Assembly (NCBI GenBank): GCA_017402895.1
Contig: JAFPLG010000116.1
Span: 1-8,113, forward strand
Source of the DNA: Paludibacteraceae bacterium
GTDB lineage: Bacteria > Bacteroidota > Bacteroidia > Bacteroidales > Paludibacteraceae
Direction of reading: 5' to 3'
DNA length: 8,113 nt
This document shows, one piece after another, positions 1-6,605 of this stretch. The notes beneath the pieces were generated by a model. That model ran no database searches. It worked only from the letters and a program-made list of their open reading frames with translations, and was not told the DNA's origin. Each line of letters opens with the position of its first letter. Within the stretch, counting starts at the first letter, position 1. The position numbers and the translations under genes were made by a program.

Positions 1-1
1 C

Positions 2-997
2 GGACTGTTGGAGCCGAGTTGGTGGTCGTCGCTACTCATCGATGGTGTACTCAAAGGTGTCGGCGCCGTGCTGGCTTTCCTGCCGAATATCATTATCCTG
101 TTCTTCTTTATCTCCCTAATGGAAGATAGCGGGTACATGGCTCGTGAGGCATTTATCATGGATACCATCATGCACCGCGTCGGTCTGCACGGACGTAGTT
201 TCATCCCGATGCTCATGGGTTTCGGTTGTAACGTACCGGCTATCATGGCGGCCCGCGACATCCAGAATCCGAAGGACCGTGTGCTGACGATGCTCATGGT
301 GCCTTTTATGTCCTGCTCAGCCCGACTGCCGGTCTACATGCTCTTTGTGGATGCGTTCTTTGAGAACTACAAGGCACTGGTGATGATCTCGCTCTACGCG
401 ATCGGTATATGCCTATCGGTTCTCTTTGCTGTTATCATGAAGCATACCCGGTGGTTCCGCCAGGACAATGATGATACCGTCAATGAGTTGCCGGAGTTCC
501 GCTTGCCTAAGGCGCGTAATACCGCGGCACATATATGGGAACGCGTGGCGGATTACCTGCAGAAGATCTGCACGGTGATCCTCTGGGCATCCATCATCAT
601 CTGGGCATTGGAGTATTTCCCCAATCAAGACCTCGATGCTCTCGAGCACTCGTACTTGGCATCTATAGGCCAGTTCATATCACCGTTACTCGAGCCGCTG
701 GGCTTCGATTGGAAGATGTCGGTATGCCTGTTGACCGGTCTGCCGGCTAAGGAGGCAATCGTCTCTACACTGGCTATTCTCTATGGAGGAGATATCACGA
801 CGGCCGGCTTTACTCCACTGACAGCCTTCAGTTTCATGCTCTTTGTCTTGCTCTACTTCCCATGCGTGGCAACCATCGCTACCTTGCGTCGCGAGGCAGG
901 CCGCAGATGGGCTTGGTGGACGGTGGTGCAGAGCCTATTGCTGGCATGGCTGGTAGCCTTTGCTGTATACCAAATCGGTACGCTTTGCAGAATGTAA
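2..997 (+). CDS. feoB: Ferrous iron transport protein B, C-terminal part (left end cut off)
   Basis: This is the membrane part of FeoB, the GTP-driven inner-membrane importer of Fe(II). The frame is open from the left edge, so the N-terminal G domain and first membrane helices lie outside the window; about 331 codons are present. Visible FeoB hallmarks are the helix-loop with FLPNIIILFFFISLMEDSGY, the gate motif GFGCNVPAI (Cys codon at 227-229), the second gate motif MSCSARLPVYM (Cys codon at 314-316) and the late motif GLPAKEAIVSTLAILYG. Further hydrophobic helices follow around nucleotides 380-440, 565-620, 815-880 and 910-980. The protein ends with TAA at 995-997, a natural end for the family. 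The next gene starts 15 to 30 bases later on the same strand, so the two are probably cotranscribed. The family call is very secure; whether a FeoA domain is fused at the N-terminus cannot be seen. Confidence 0.96.
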   Translation, partial: GLLEPSWWSSLLIDGVLKGVGAVLAFLPNIIILFFFISLMEDSGYMAREAFIMDTIMHRVGLHGRSFIPMLMGFGCNVPAIMAARDIQNPKDRVLTMLMVPFMSCSARLPVYMLFVDAFFENYKALVMISLYAIGICLSVLFAVIMKHTRWFRQDNDDTVNELPEFRLPKARNTAAHIWERVADYLQKICTVILWASIIIWALEYFPNQDLDALEHSYLASIGQFISPLLEPLGFDWKMSVCLLTGLPAKEAIVSTLAILYGGDITTAGFTPLTAFSFMLFVLLYFPCVATIATLRREAGRRWAWWTVVQSLLLAWLVAFAVYQIGTLCRM

Positions 998-1018
998 ACT
1001 GAAAACTGAAAAATGAAA
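998..1018 (+). repeat. Three 7-nt repeats, A(C/A)TGAAA, ahead of the HMA gene
   Basis: Three uninterrupted 7-mers start directly after the feoB stop: ACTGAAA (998-1004), ACTGAAA (1005-1011) and AATGAAA (1012-1018). They are followed by GGAAATACG and the ATG at 1028. The last unit forms AAAGG with the next bases and may act as the ribosome site. The period and TGAAA core match the longer array ahead of the thioredoxin gene at 4513-4547. Confidence 0.7.
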
Positions 1019-1027
1019 GGAAATACG

Positions 1028-1378
1028 ATGAAAAAGATTTTAATTCTGTTGATGGCATTGTTGCCAATGTTGGGTTTGCAGGCCAAACCGAATAAGCAGA
1101 CCGTGACATTTTACGTCGATCTGCATTGTCAGGGTTGTTGCGATAAGGTGATGAAGCACATCGCCTACGAACCGGGTGTGAAAGATATCCATTGCGACCT
1201 AAAGACAAAGACGGTTAGGGTAACCTACGATGCCAACAAGACCGATGTGCCTACGCTGCAAAAGGCGTTTGCCCGCATCGGTAAGCCGGCTACGACAACG
1301 CCTCCCGCCGACGCCCGTTCGGGGGCCACTAAAAAAGAAGTTGACGCCTCTTCCGGGGCATCAACTCCTAGTCATTGA
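1028..1378 (+). CDS. Exported heavy-metal-associated (HMA/MerP-like) domain protein
   Basis: This is a small predicted periplasmic metal-binding protein of 116 residues. I chose the ATG at 1028 because AAAGG (1016-1020) lies 7 bases upstream and the protein then begins with a classical signal peptide: KK, a Leu/Ile/Met-rich core, and LQA before a likely cleavage after residue 19. An in-frame ATG at 1013 would add five residues. The mature part is one HMA fold (about residues 24-92) with the metal site DLHCQGCC (C34, C37, plus an adjacent C38) and family-typical GVKDIHCDLKTKTVRVTYD. By analogy with MerP/CopZ it would bind a soft or transition-metal ion by the CxxC pair; the metal is unknown. 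It follows feoB closely, suggesting a shared transcript. The last roughly 25 residues are Ala/Ser/Thr/Pro/Lys-rich, look disordered, and are encoded across the antisense terminator of cysS. Confidence 0.85.
   Translation: MKKILILLMALLPMLGLQAKPNKQTVTFYVDLHCQGCCDKVMKHIAYEPGVKDIHCDLKTKTVRVTYDANKTDVPTLQKAFARIGKPATTTPPADARSGATKKEVDASSGASTPSH
1310..1375 (+). repeat. Imperfect 33-nt tandem duplication in the HMA gene tail
   Basis: Two consecutive 33-nt (11-codon) segments, 1310-1342 and 1343-1375, begin alike. The first six codons read DARSGA and DASSGA and match at 14 of 18 bases (GACGCC, TTC, then GGGGC shared); the remaining five codons do not match. The similarity may be a decayed duplication, or may follow from both copies containing a GC-rich hairpin (GGCGTC and GCCCC arms on the minus strand). 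Confidence 0.45.
1331..1366 (-). terminator. Intrinsic terminator of the cysS operon, inside the HMA coding sequence
   Basis: Read on the minus strand, AGTTGATGCC (1366-1357) pairs with GGCGTCAACT (1348-1339). This is a 10-bp stem with one G-U wobble and an 8-base loop, followed at once by TCTTTTTT (1338-1331). It starts 29 bases after the cysS stop codon. The wobble pairs only in the minus-strand RNA (it is a C-A mismatch on the plus strand), and the T-tract is on the correct side only for the minus strand. It therefore ends the five-gene unit and not the HMA gene it lies within. Confidence 0.85.
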
Positions 1379-1423
1379 CGGTTTGTTTTCCCTATTATAG
1401 AGTCCACTCAAAACCGTCTTTCT
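1377..1423 (+). terminator. Possible weak terminator for the feoB-HMA transcript
   Basis: GACGGTTT (1377-1384, overlapping the HMA stop codon) and AAACCGTC (1411-1418) form a perfect 8-bp inverted repeat around a 26-base loop, followed by TTTCT. The large loop and short T-run make this a weak candidate, but it is the only hairpin placed correctly for plus-strand termination. Part of it lies inside the 3' end of cysS. The alternative is that the plus transcript ends by another mechanism. Confidence 0.3.
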
Positions 1424-2870
1424 GGTCCTTTATCTGGAAGCCGAGGGCTGTCAGTTGATTGCGGATGCGATCGCTTGTTGCCCAGTCTTTGGCTTGCTTA
1501 GCCTCCAGACGCATCTGGAGCAGCAGATCAACAGCCCCACGATAGGCGGCTGTTTTTTCTTCGTTGCCACCTGCTTCGCCTTCAAGCCGCAGACCCAGTA
1601 TATCGATAGCAAAGGTCTTCCATACCTCGCGCAGTTCCTTGAGGTCGGCCTCCGAGATGGTAGCCTTGCCGTCCCAAATGGTGTTGATCAGTCGTGCCGA
1701 CTCGAATAGTTCGCTGATGACGAGTTGCGAACTCAGGTCATCGTCCATAGCCTCTTGGCAGCGAGCGCGCAAACCACTTACAGCCTCTTTCGCCTCGAGC
1801 CCTTCGCCTTTTGGCTGCAGTTTCTGCAGTCGTGCATAGGCTTCTTGCATGCGTTGCAGTCCTTTCTCGGCAGCTTCGAGAGCCTCGGACGAGAAGTCGA
1901 CAGTAGAGCGGTAGTGGGCTTGCAGGATAAAGAAGCGGATGACCATCGGACCGAAGGGCTTTGTCAGGAGCGGGTGATCACCCTTGAAGAACTGCTCCAG
2001 GGTGATGAAGTTGTTATAGCTCTTGCCCATCTTCTTGCCGGCGATGGTAATCATATTGTTGTGCATCCAGTAGTGGACAGTGTCATGCCCCAATGCGGCG
2101 CACGACTGCGCTATCTCGGCTTCGTGGTGGGGGAACATCAGGTCCATACCACCGCCGTGGATATCGAATCGTTCGCCCAGATACTTCATGCCCATAGCCG
2201 AGCACTCCATATGCCATCCGGGGAATCCCTCAGACCACGGGCTGGGCCAGTGCATGATATGTTCGGGCGCAGCTTTCTTCCACAGGGCAAAGTCGTAGCT
2301 ATGTTTCTTCTCGTCCTGTCCGTCCAGTTCGCGCGTCTCGGCTACGATATCCTGGAGGTTACGACCCGACAGTTTGCCGTAGGGATAATCCTTGGCAAAC
2401 TTCTCTACGTCCATATAGACCGAGCCGTTTGAGACGTAGGCGTAGCCGTGGTCCAATATCTGCTGAACAAAGGCTATCTGTTCGATGATATGGCCGCTGG
2501 CGTGTGGTTCGATGCTGGGGGGCAGCACGTTGAGTGCCTCCATGTCACGATGGTAGCGGTTGGTGTAGTATTGCACCACCTCCATCGGCTCCAGTTGTTC
2601 AAGTCGCGCCTTCTTAGCTATCTTGTCCTCGCCTTCGTCGGCATCGTGTTCCAGGTGACCTACGTCCGTTATGTTGCGTACATAGCGAACCTTGTAACCC
2701 AGGTAGGTCAGGTAGCGAAAGAGCAGGTCGAAGGTGATAGCCGGACGGGCATGTCCAAGGTGGGCATCCCCATATACGGTAGGTCCGCAGACATACATGC
2801 CCACGTGCCCTTCGTGCAGCGGCTTGAACGGCTCCTTGATACGAGTTAACGAATTATAGATTTGAAGCAT
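1395..2870 (-). CDS. cysS: Cysteinyl-tRNA synthetase
   Basis: This cytoplasmic class Ia enzyme charges tRNA-Cys with cysteine using ATP. At 491 residues it is full length (E. coli CysRS has 461). The class I signature HLGH is at residues 37-40, right after CGPTVYG, and the second signature KMGKS at 280-284. The four catalytic-site zinc ligands known from the E. coli enzyme are all in place: C28, C223 (in GWHMECSAM), H248 and E252 (in FPHHEAE), with the same C-to-H spacing of 25. The C-terminal third is the helical anticodon-binding part, ending [26 protein letters not shown], as in the family. The ATG at 2868-2870 gives the usual N-terminus and follows nagB by 27 AT-rich bases. It is the last gene of the unit, with the terminator 29 bases beyond its stop. 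Replacement of Ser by Gly in KMSKS is not expected to inactivate it. Confidence 0.98.
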   Translation of the reverse strand: MLQIYNSLTRIKEPFKPLHEGHVGMYVCGPTVYGDAHLGHARPAITFDLLFRYLTYLGYKVRYVRNITDVGHLEHDADEGEDKIAKKARLEQLEPMEVVQYYTNRYHRDMEALNVLPPSIEPHASGHIIEQIAFVQQILDHGYAYVSNGSVYMDVEKFAKDYPYGKLSGRNLQDIVAETRELDGQDEKKHSYDFALWKKAAPEHIMHWPSPWSEGFPGWHMECSAMGMKYLGERFDIHGGGMDLMFPHHEAEIAQSCAALGHDTVHYWMHNNMITIAGKKMGKSYNNFITLEQFFKGDHPLLTKPFGPMVIRFFILQAHYRSTVDFSSEALEAAEKGLQRMQEAYARLQKLQPKGEGLEAKEAVSGLRARCQEAMDDDLSSQLVISELFESARLINTIWDGKATISEADLKELREVWKTFAIDILGLRLEGEAGGNEEKTAAYRGAVDLLLQMRLEAKQAKDWATSDRIRNQLTALGFQIKDQKDGFEWTL

Positions 2871-2871
2871 T

Positions 2872-2897
2872 AATTCGTAATTTTTGAATTTTTAATT
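2872..2897 (-). repeat. AT-rich leader with AATT every 7-8 nt, ahead of cysS
   Basis: The 27-base nagB-cysS gap consists almost wholly of A and T. AATT cores recur at 2872, 2879, 2887 and 2894, spacings of 7, 8 and 7. It could be an A/T-rich version of the 7-nt repeats seen ahead of two other genes here, or simply the low-complexity leader typical of Bacteroidota start sites. Confidence 0.4.
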
Positions 2898-3707
2898 TTA
2901 GATCAGCGTCTTCGGATCCAGGTTGTTGCGCTCGATGTCCTTGAAGTAGTTGAACGTAGCCACTTTTAGTTCGTCGCAAGCGGCCTCGTCGCAAACGATG
3001 ATACCGTGCTGGTGCATCTGGAGAGCGCTGACGGTCCACATATGGCTGATCGGCTCTTCGATAGCGTGCTGCAGGGCACGAGCCTTGTTGTGGCCGTTCA
3101 CCATGATGAGCACCTCTTGTGCATCCATCACAGTACCCACACCTACGGTGAGTGCAGTCTTCGGCACCTGATTCACGTCGTTGTCAAAGAAGCGGCTGTT
3201 GGCGATGATGGTATCGGTAGTCAGTTCTTTCTTGCGGGTGCGGCTGGTGAGCGACGAACCCGGTTCGTTGAAGGCGATATGTCCATCGGGACCGATGCCG
3301 CCCAGGAACAGGTGGATACCACCGTAGTTCTTGATCTTAGCCTCGTAGCGAGCGCACTCAGCAGCCAGGTCGGCTGCATTGCCATTCAGGATGTTCACAT
3401 TCTCCTTGCGAATATCGATATGGCTGAAGAAGTTGTTCCACATAAAGCTGTGGTAGCTCTCAGGGTGCTCTTCGGGCAGGTTGACATACTCGTCCATATT
3501 AAAGGTCACCACATTGCGGAAGCTGACCTTACCGGCTTTGTTCAGTTTGATGAGTTCGCGGTACATACCCAGCGGCGACGAGCCGGTAGGCAGACCCAGT
3601 ACGAACGGAGTGCCCTCTTTCGGAGCAAACTCATTGATGCGTTTTGCAACATAATTAGCTGCCCACTCGCTGAGCAACTGATAATCTGGTTGAATAATTA
3701 CGCGCAT
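2898..3707 (-). CDS. nagB: Glucosamine-6-phosphate deaminase
   Basis: NagB converts glucosamine-6-phosphate to fructose-6-phosphate and ammonia, the last step of N-acetylglucosamine and sialic-acid breakdown. The 269-residue protein aligns colinearly with E. coli NagB (266 residues). The sugar-phosphate loop LGLPTGSSP is at 37-45, the catalytic D72 in FNMDEY, D141 and H143 in [10 protein letters not shown], and E148. Residues corresponding to the E. coli allosteric GlcNAc-6-phosphate site (S151, S152, R158, K160) are also present, so allosteric activation is plausible; that is inference. The ATG at 3705-3707 gives the family's MRVII start. It sits between the thioredoxin lipoprotein (23-base gap) and cysS (27-base gap) on the same strand, without other nag or nan genes except the yhcH-family gene at the head of the unit. 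Confidence 0.98.
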   Translation of the reverse strand: MRVIIQPDYQLLSEWAANYVAKRINEFAPKEGTPFVLGLPTGSSPLGMYRELIKLNKAGKVSFRNVVTFNMDEYVNLPEEHPESYHSFMWNNFFSHIDIRKENVNILNGNAADLAAECARYEAKIKNYGGIHLFLGGIGPDGHIAFNEPGSSLTSRTRKKELTTDTIIANSRFFDNDVNQVPKTALTVGVGTVMDAQEVLIMVNGHNKARALQHAIEEPISHMWTVSALQMHQHGIIVCDEAACDELKVATFNYFKDIERNNLDPKTLI

Positions 3708-3730
3708 ATTCTAAATGGTATTTATGTTTT

Positions 3731-4519
3731 TTAATGTTTTACGATTTTGGCTATCTCGCCCTCCTCACCGTGACTGCGGTGAACAATCTTTCCCTCGCGA
3801 TCGATGAGGATAGTGGTAGGGATGCCATCTACGCCGTAGGCTTCAAAGGCCGTGTTCTCCTTGTTGCTGCCGGTGGTGATATGACGCCAGCCGAGTTGGT
3901 CTGCTTGGATCTTGTTCTTCCATGCCTCTTTATCCTCGTCGCAGTCGATACCCAGCACCTCCAGTCGTCCCTCGGGCAGACTATCGTAGAGTCTTTTTAG
4001 GTTCGGCAGCAGTCGGCAGCACGGTCCGCACCACGTAGCCCAGAAGTCGAGTAGCACATAGTCGGTCTTGCCAACCAGTTCGCTCAACTTTAGCTCGGTT
4101 CCATCGGGTTGCGGACCCTGGATATCGATATAGGGTTGCCCTTCCGAAGTGGCTTTCTCGGTCTCGTACTTACGAATCAGCGCTTGCATGATTTCGCCTT
4201 GCAGTACGGCAGGAGGCAGTACGCTCAGGATGCTGTCTTTCTGCTCGGTAGTGAACTGACGAAAACTCATCAGCAGCAACGAGTCTTCCCACTCGTCGTT
4301 GGCGTTGCGGATGACCAGGTCGAAGAGCCGTTGGTCGTAGAGCGCTCCGATCGAGTCCATCGCAGCTTGGTCTTCTGCGGCACGCGCTGCGTAGAACTCA
4401 GCCGATAACACCGAGTCCATTTCCATGAACTGCTCCCGCAGTCCTTGCGGTTGCGGCTTGCTGCATGCCGATAGTACGACCATCGCCGCGACGAAAAATA
4501 GAGCCTTAAATCCTTTCAC
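3731..4519 (-). CDS. Thioredoxin-fold (TlpA/ResA-like) lipoprotein
   Basis: This is a predicted membrane-anchored periplasmic thiol-disulfide oxidoreductase of 262 residues. It starts with GTG at 4519; an in-frame TGA at 4525-4523 rules out a longer form, and the next ATG (residue 13) would lose the positively charged signal start. The signal peptide ends in the lipobox LSAC with C19 as lipid anchor. Residues about 20-125 are mostly helical and charged, with no domain I recognise, perhaps a reduced version of the N-terminal region found in Bacteroidota TlpA-like proteins. Residues about 130-262 form the thioredoxin domain: LLDFWATWCGPCC with the active-site pair C164/C167 and an extra C168, and cis-proline P234 in GIPTT. 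It lies between glgB and nagB. Its redox partner is unknown; reduction of envelope disulfides or cytochrome maturation are options by family analogy. Confidence 0.9.
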   Translation of the reverse strand: MKGFKALFFVAAMVVLSACSKPQPQGLREQFMEMDSVLSAEFYAARAAEDQAAMDSIGALYDQRLFDLVIRNANDEWEDSLLLMSFRQFTTEQKDSILSVLPPAVLQGEIMQALIRKYETEKATSEGQPYIDIQGPQPDGTELKLSELVGKTDYVLLDFWATWCGPCCRLLPNLKRLYDSLPEGRLEVLGIDCDEDKEAWKNKIQADQLGWRHITTGSNKENTAFEAYGVDGIPTTILIDREGKIVHRSHGEEGEIAKIVKH

Positions 4520-4547
4520 CTTTCAATTTTCACCTTTCACTTTTCAA
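4513..4547 (-). repeat. Five tandem 7-nt repeats, (T/G)TGAAA(A/G), containing the GTG start
   Basis: On the minus strand five perfect-phase 7-mers run TTGAAAA, GTGAAAG, GTGAAAA, TTGAAAG, GTGAAAG (4547 down to 4513). They fill nearly all of the 33-base gap between glgB and the thioredoxin lipoprotein gene, and the last unit supplies that gene's GTG start codon (4519-4517) and first Lys codon. The other two GTG units, at 4533 and 4540, run into stop codons (TGA) within a few codons, so only the final unit can open the reading frame. Confidence 0.85.
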
Positions 4548-4552
4548 TTTGC

Positions 4553-6592
4553 TCAGTCCACTTTCTCCAGCACCATTGCGCAGCGAGCCGGCAGGTACAG
4601 ACGCAGCCATCCCTTACCGTCCTGGGCATATAGTCCGTCGTGTTCGGTCAGGTGCTCAACGCTATCGTCGTTCAGTCCGAAGCCGGCATATTTCTTGTCG
4701 TCAGTATTGAGCACGACGCGGTACTTGCCTTCCGGAACGAGCATACCGTAACCGTCGTACGACTTCGAGCCGTTCCAGTTGAAGACAAACAGCAGTTTGT
4801 CGCGCATATAGGCTACTACCTGGTCACCCTCGTTGTCCCAGTATTTCATCACCCATGGCAGGTGTTTGCCGTACTTATCCTTCTGGATAGTGATGCGCTT
4901 GGTGAGCAACTGGATCATGTCGTGGTCAAAGCGGTTGAGGTCGGAGAAGAAATAGTTGGGGTTGTCTACCAGACTCCACTGACGACGGGCATACTTGCAA
5001 CTCCATCCGTTACCCTCGCGCGGGAAGTCAATCCATTCCGGATGGCCGAACTCATTACCCATGAAGTTCAGGTAGCCACCATTGATGGTCGAGGCGGTGA
5101 TGAGTCGGATCATCTTATGCAGTGCAATACCGCGATCTACCATATAGGTCGAGTGGCCGTGCTCGAAATGCCAGTACATATCGGCATCGATCAGTCGGAA
5201 GATGATGGTCTTGTCGCCCACCAGTGCCTGGTCGTGCGACTCGCAATAGCTGATCGTCTTCTCGTCCTCGCGGCGGTTGGTCATCTCGTAGAGGATATGA
5301 CCGGCCTTCCAGTCCTCGTCGCGAACCTCCTTGATATACTTGATCCAGAAATCCGGAATACCCATAGCTAATCGGTAGTCAAATCCCATACCGCCGTCTT
5401 CGATCGGTTGTGCCAGTCCCGGCATACCCGACATATCTTCGGCGATGGTGATAGCACGCGGCTTCACTTCGTGAATCAGTTTGTTGGCCAGCGTCAGGTA
5501 CATGATAGCGTCGCCATCCTCGTTGCCGTTGTAGTAGGATCCGTAGCCGTTGAAGTCCTCGCCCAGACCGTGGCTCAAGTACATCATCGATGTCACGCCG
5601 TCGAAGCGGAATCCGTCGAAGTCGTACTCCTCGAGCCAGAAGCGGCAGTTGGAGAGCAGGAAGTGGAGCACCTCGTTCTTGCCGTAGTTGAAGCAGAGCG
5701 AGTCCCATGCCGGATGCTCGCGGCGGCCACCGTCGTGGAAGTACTGATACGGCGTACCGTCAAAGTTGCCGAGTCCTTCCAGTTCGTTCTTTACGGCGTG
5801 GCTGTGTACCAGGTCCATGATCACCGACAGTCCGCGTCCGTGGGCATCGTCCACCAGTGCTTTCAGCTCCTCGGGCGTACCGAAACGGCTGCTGGCAGCG
5901 AAGAAGTTGCTCACGTGATAACCGAAACTGCCGTAGTAGGGATGCTCCTGGATAGCCATGATCTGGATGCAGTTATAGCCCAGTTCAGCCACGCGGGGCA
6001 GTACGTTCAGACGGAACTCCTCGTAGCTGTTCACCTTCTCCTCTTCGGACGACATACCGATATGGCACTCGTAGATAAACAGTCCTGTCTTGCGGTTGGT
6101 AGCCGTCTTGCTGCGGTGGCGCCAGTGGTATTTCTGGTCCCAAACCTGAGCGGAGAATAGCTTGGTCTGGTCGTCCTGTACCACACGGGTAGCATAACTC
6201 GGGATACGCTCTCCCCATCCGCCTTGCCACTCGACGAGCAGCTTGTAGAGCTGGCCGTGCTTCATGGCACGTTTGGGCAGATGAATCTCCCAGTTGCCAT
6301 TGCCGATAGGCTGCATGCGATAGGCTTCGCTTTTCTCCCAACCGTTCATGTCGCCCTTGATATAGATGGCGGTGGCATTAGGAGCCCATTCGCGCAACAC
6401 CCATCCTTCGGATGTGGTGTGCAGACCGAAATAGAGGTGGCCGCTGGCCCAATCCTTGAGTTCCAGTCCGTTTGTCAGTTCAAATTCCTTACTCTTAGCG
6501 TAGTCGTAGCGTCCGCGAATGGCGTCCTCGTAGGGCGCTAAGTACGGATCGTTCTGTACAAGTTTCAGTTGCTTATGATGTACACTTGTCAT
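4553..6592 (-). CDS. glgB: 1,4-alpha-glucan (glycogen) branching enzyme
   Basis: GlgB cuts alpha-1,4-glucan chains and re-attaches them by alpha-1,6 bonds, giving branched glycogen in the cytoplasm. The 679-residue protein has an N-terminal CBM48-like domain (about 50-150, with GWVLREWAPNATAIY), a GH13 barrel (about 195-560) and a C-terminal beta domain ending ARCAMVLEKVD. Catalytic residues fit GH13: region I D260 to H265 (DLVHSH), nucleophile D331 in GFRFDGVTSM, acid/base E385 in IAEDMSG, and transition-state Asp D454 in ESHDQALVGDKT. Motifs YGSFGYHVSNFFA and MGNEFGHPEWIDFPREG resemble the eukaryote-type GH13_8 subfamily common in Bacteroidota more than E. coli GlgB. The ATG at 6592 follows the yhcH-family stop by 13 bases, so translation is probably coupled. 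No other glycogen gene lies in the window. Confidence 0.97.
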   Translation of the reverse strand: MTSVHHKQLKLVQNDPYLAPYEDAIRGRYDYAKSKEFELTNGLELKDWASGHLYFGLHTTSEGWVLREWAPNATAIYIKGDMNGWEKSEAYRMQPIGNGNWEIHLPKRAMKHGQLYKLLVEWQGGWGERIPSYATRVVQDDQTKLFSAQVWDQKYHWRHRSKTATNRKTGLFIYECHIGMSSEEEKVNSYEEFRLNVLPRVAELGYNCIQIMAIQEHPYYGSFGYHVSNFFAASSRFGTPEELKALVDDAHGRGLSVIMDLVHSHAVKNELEGLGNFDGTPYQYFHDGGRREHPAWDSLCFNYGKNEVLHFLLSNCRFWLEEYDFDGFRFDGVTSMMYLSHGLGEDFNGYGSYYNGNEDGDAIMYLTLANKLIHEVKPRAITIAEDMSGMPGLAQPIEDGGMGFDYRLAMGIPDFWIKYIKEVRDEDWKAGHILYEMTNRREDEKTISYCESHDQALVGDKTIIFRLIDADMYWHFEHGHSTYMVDRGIALHKMIRLITASTINGGYLNFMGNEFGHPEWIDFPREGNGWSCKYARRQWSLVDNPNYFFSDLNRFDHDMIQLLTKRITIQKDKYGKHLPWVMKYWDNEGDQVVAYMRDKLLFVFNWNGSKSYDGYGMLVPEGKYRVVLNTDDKKYAGFGLNDDSVEHLTEHDGLYAQDGKGWLRLYLPARCAMVLEKVD

Positions 6593-6605
6593 GATATATT
6601 GTGTA

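Noticed and set aside
1013..1027. ATG at 1013 as the HMA start
   Set aside because: It lies inside the 7-nt repeat run with no AAAGG at a useful distance, and the ATG at 1028 gives a normal KK-type signal peptide; it cannot be fully excluded.
1339..1366. Reading the hairpin as a plus-strand terminator of feoB-HMA
   Set aside because: It lies upstream of the HMA stop codon, has an A-run before it and no T-run right after it, and contains a C-A mismatch in the plus-strand RNA.
2019..2033. KMGKS in place of KMSKS in CysRS as a sign of inactivation
   Set aside because: All other catalytic and zinc-binding residues are intact, and as far as I recall this variant is common in Bacteroidota CysRS.
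3006..3734. Long plus-strand open frame opposite nagB (and a similar one at 1725-2432 opposite cysS)
   Set aside because: The opposite strand encodes a full-length conserved enzyme with all catalytic residues. The antisense products have no recognisable domains and unnatural Val/His/Gln-rich composition.
4640..6160. Plus-strand open frames opposite glgB
   Set aside because: They mirror the codon pattern of glgB, have no family features and no promoter or leader of their own.
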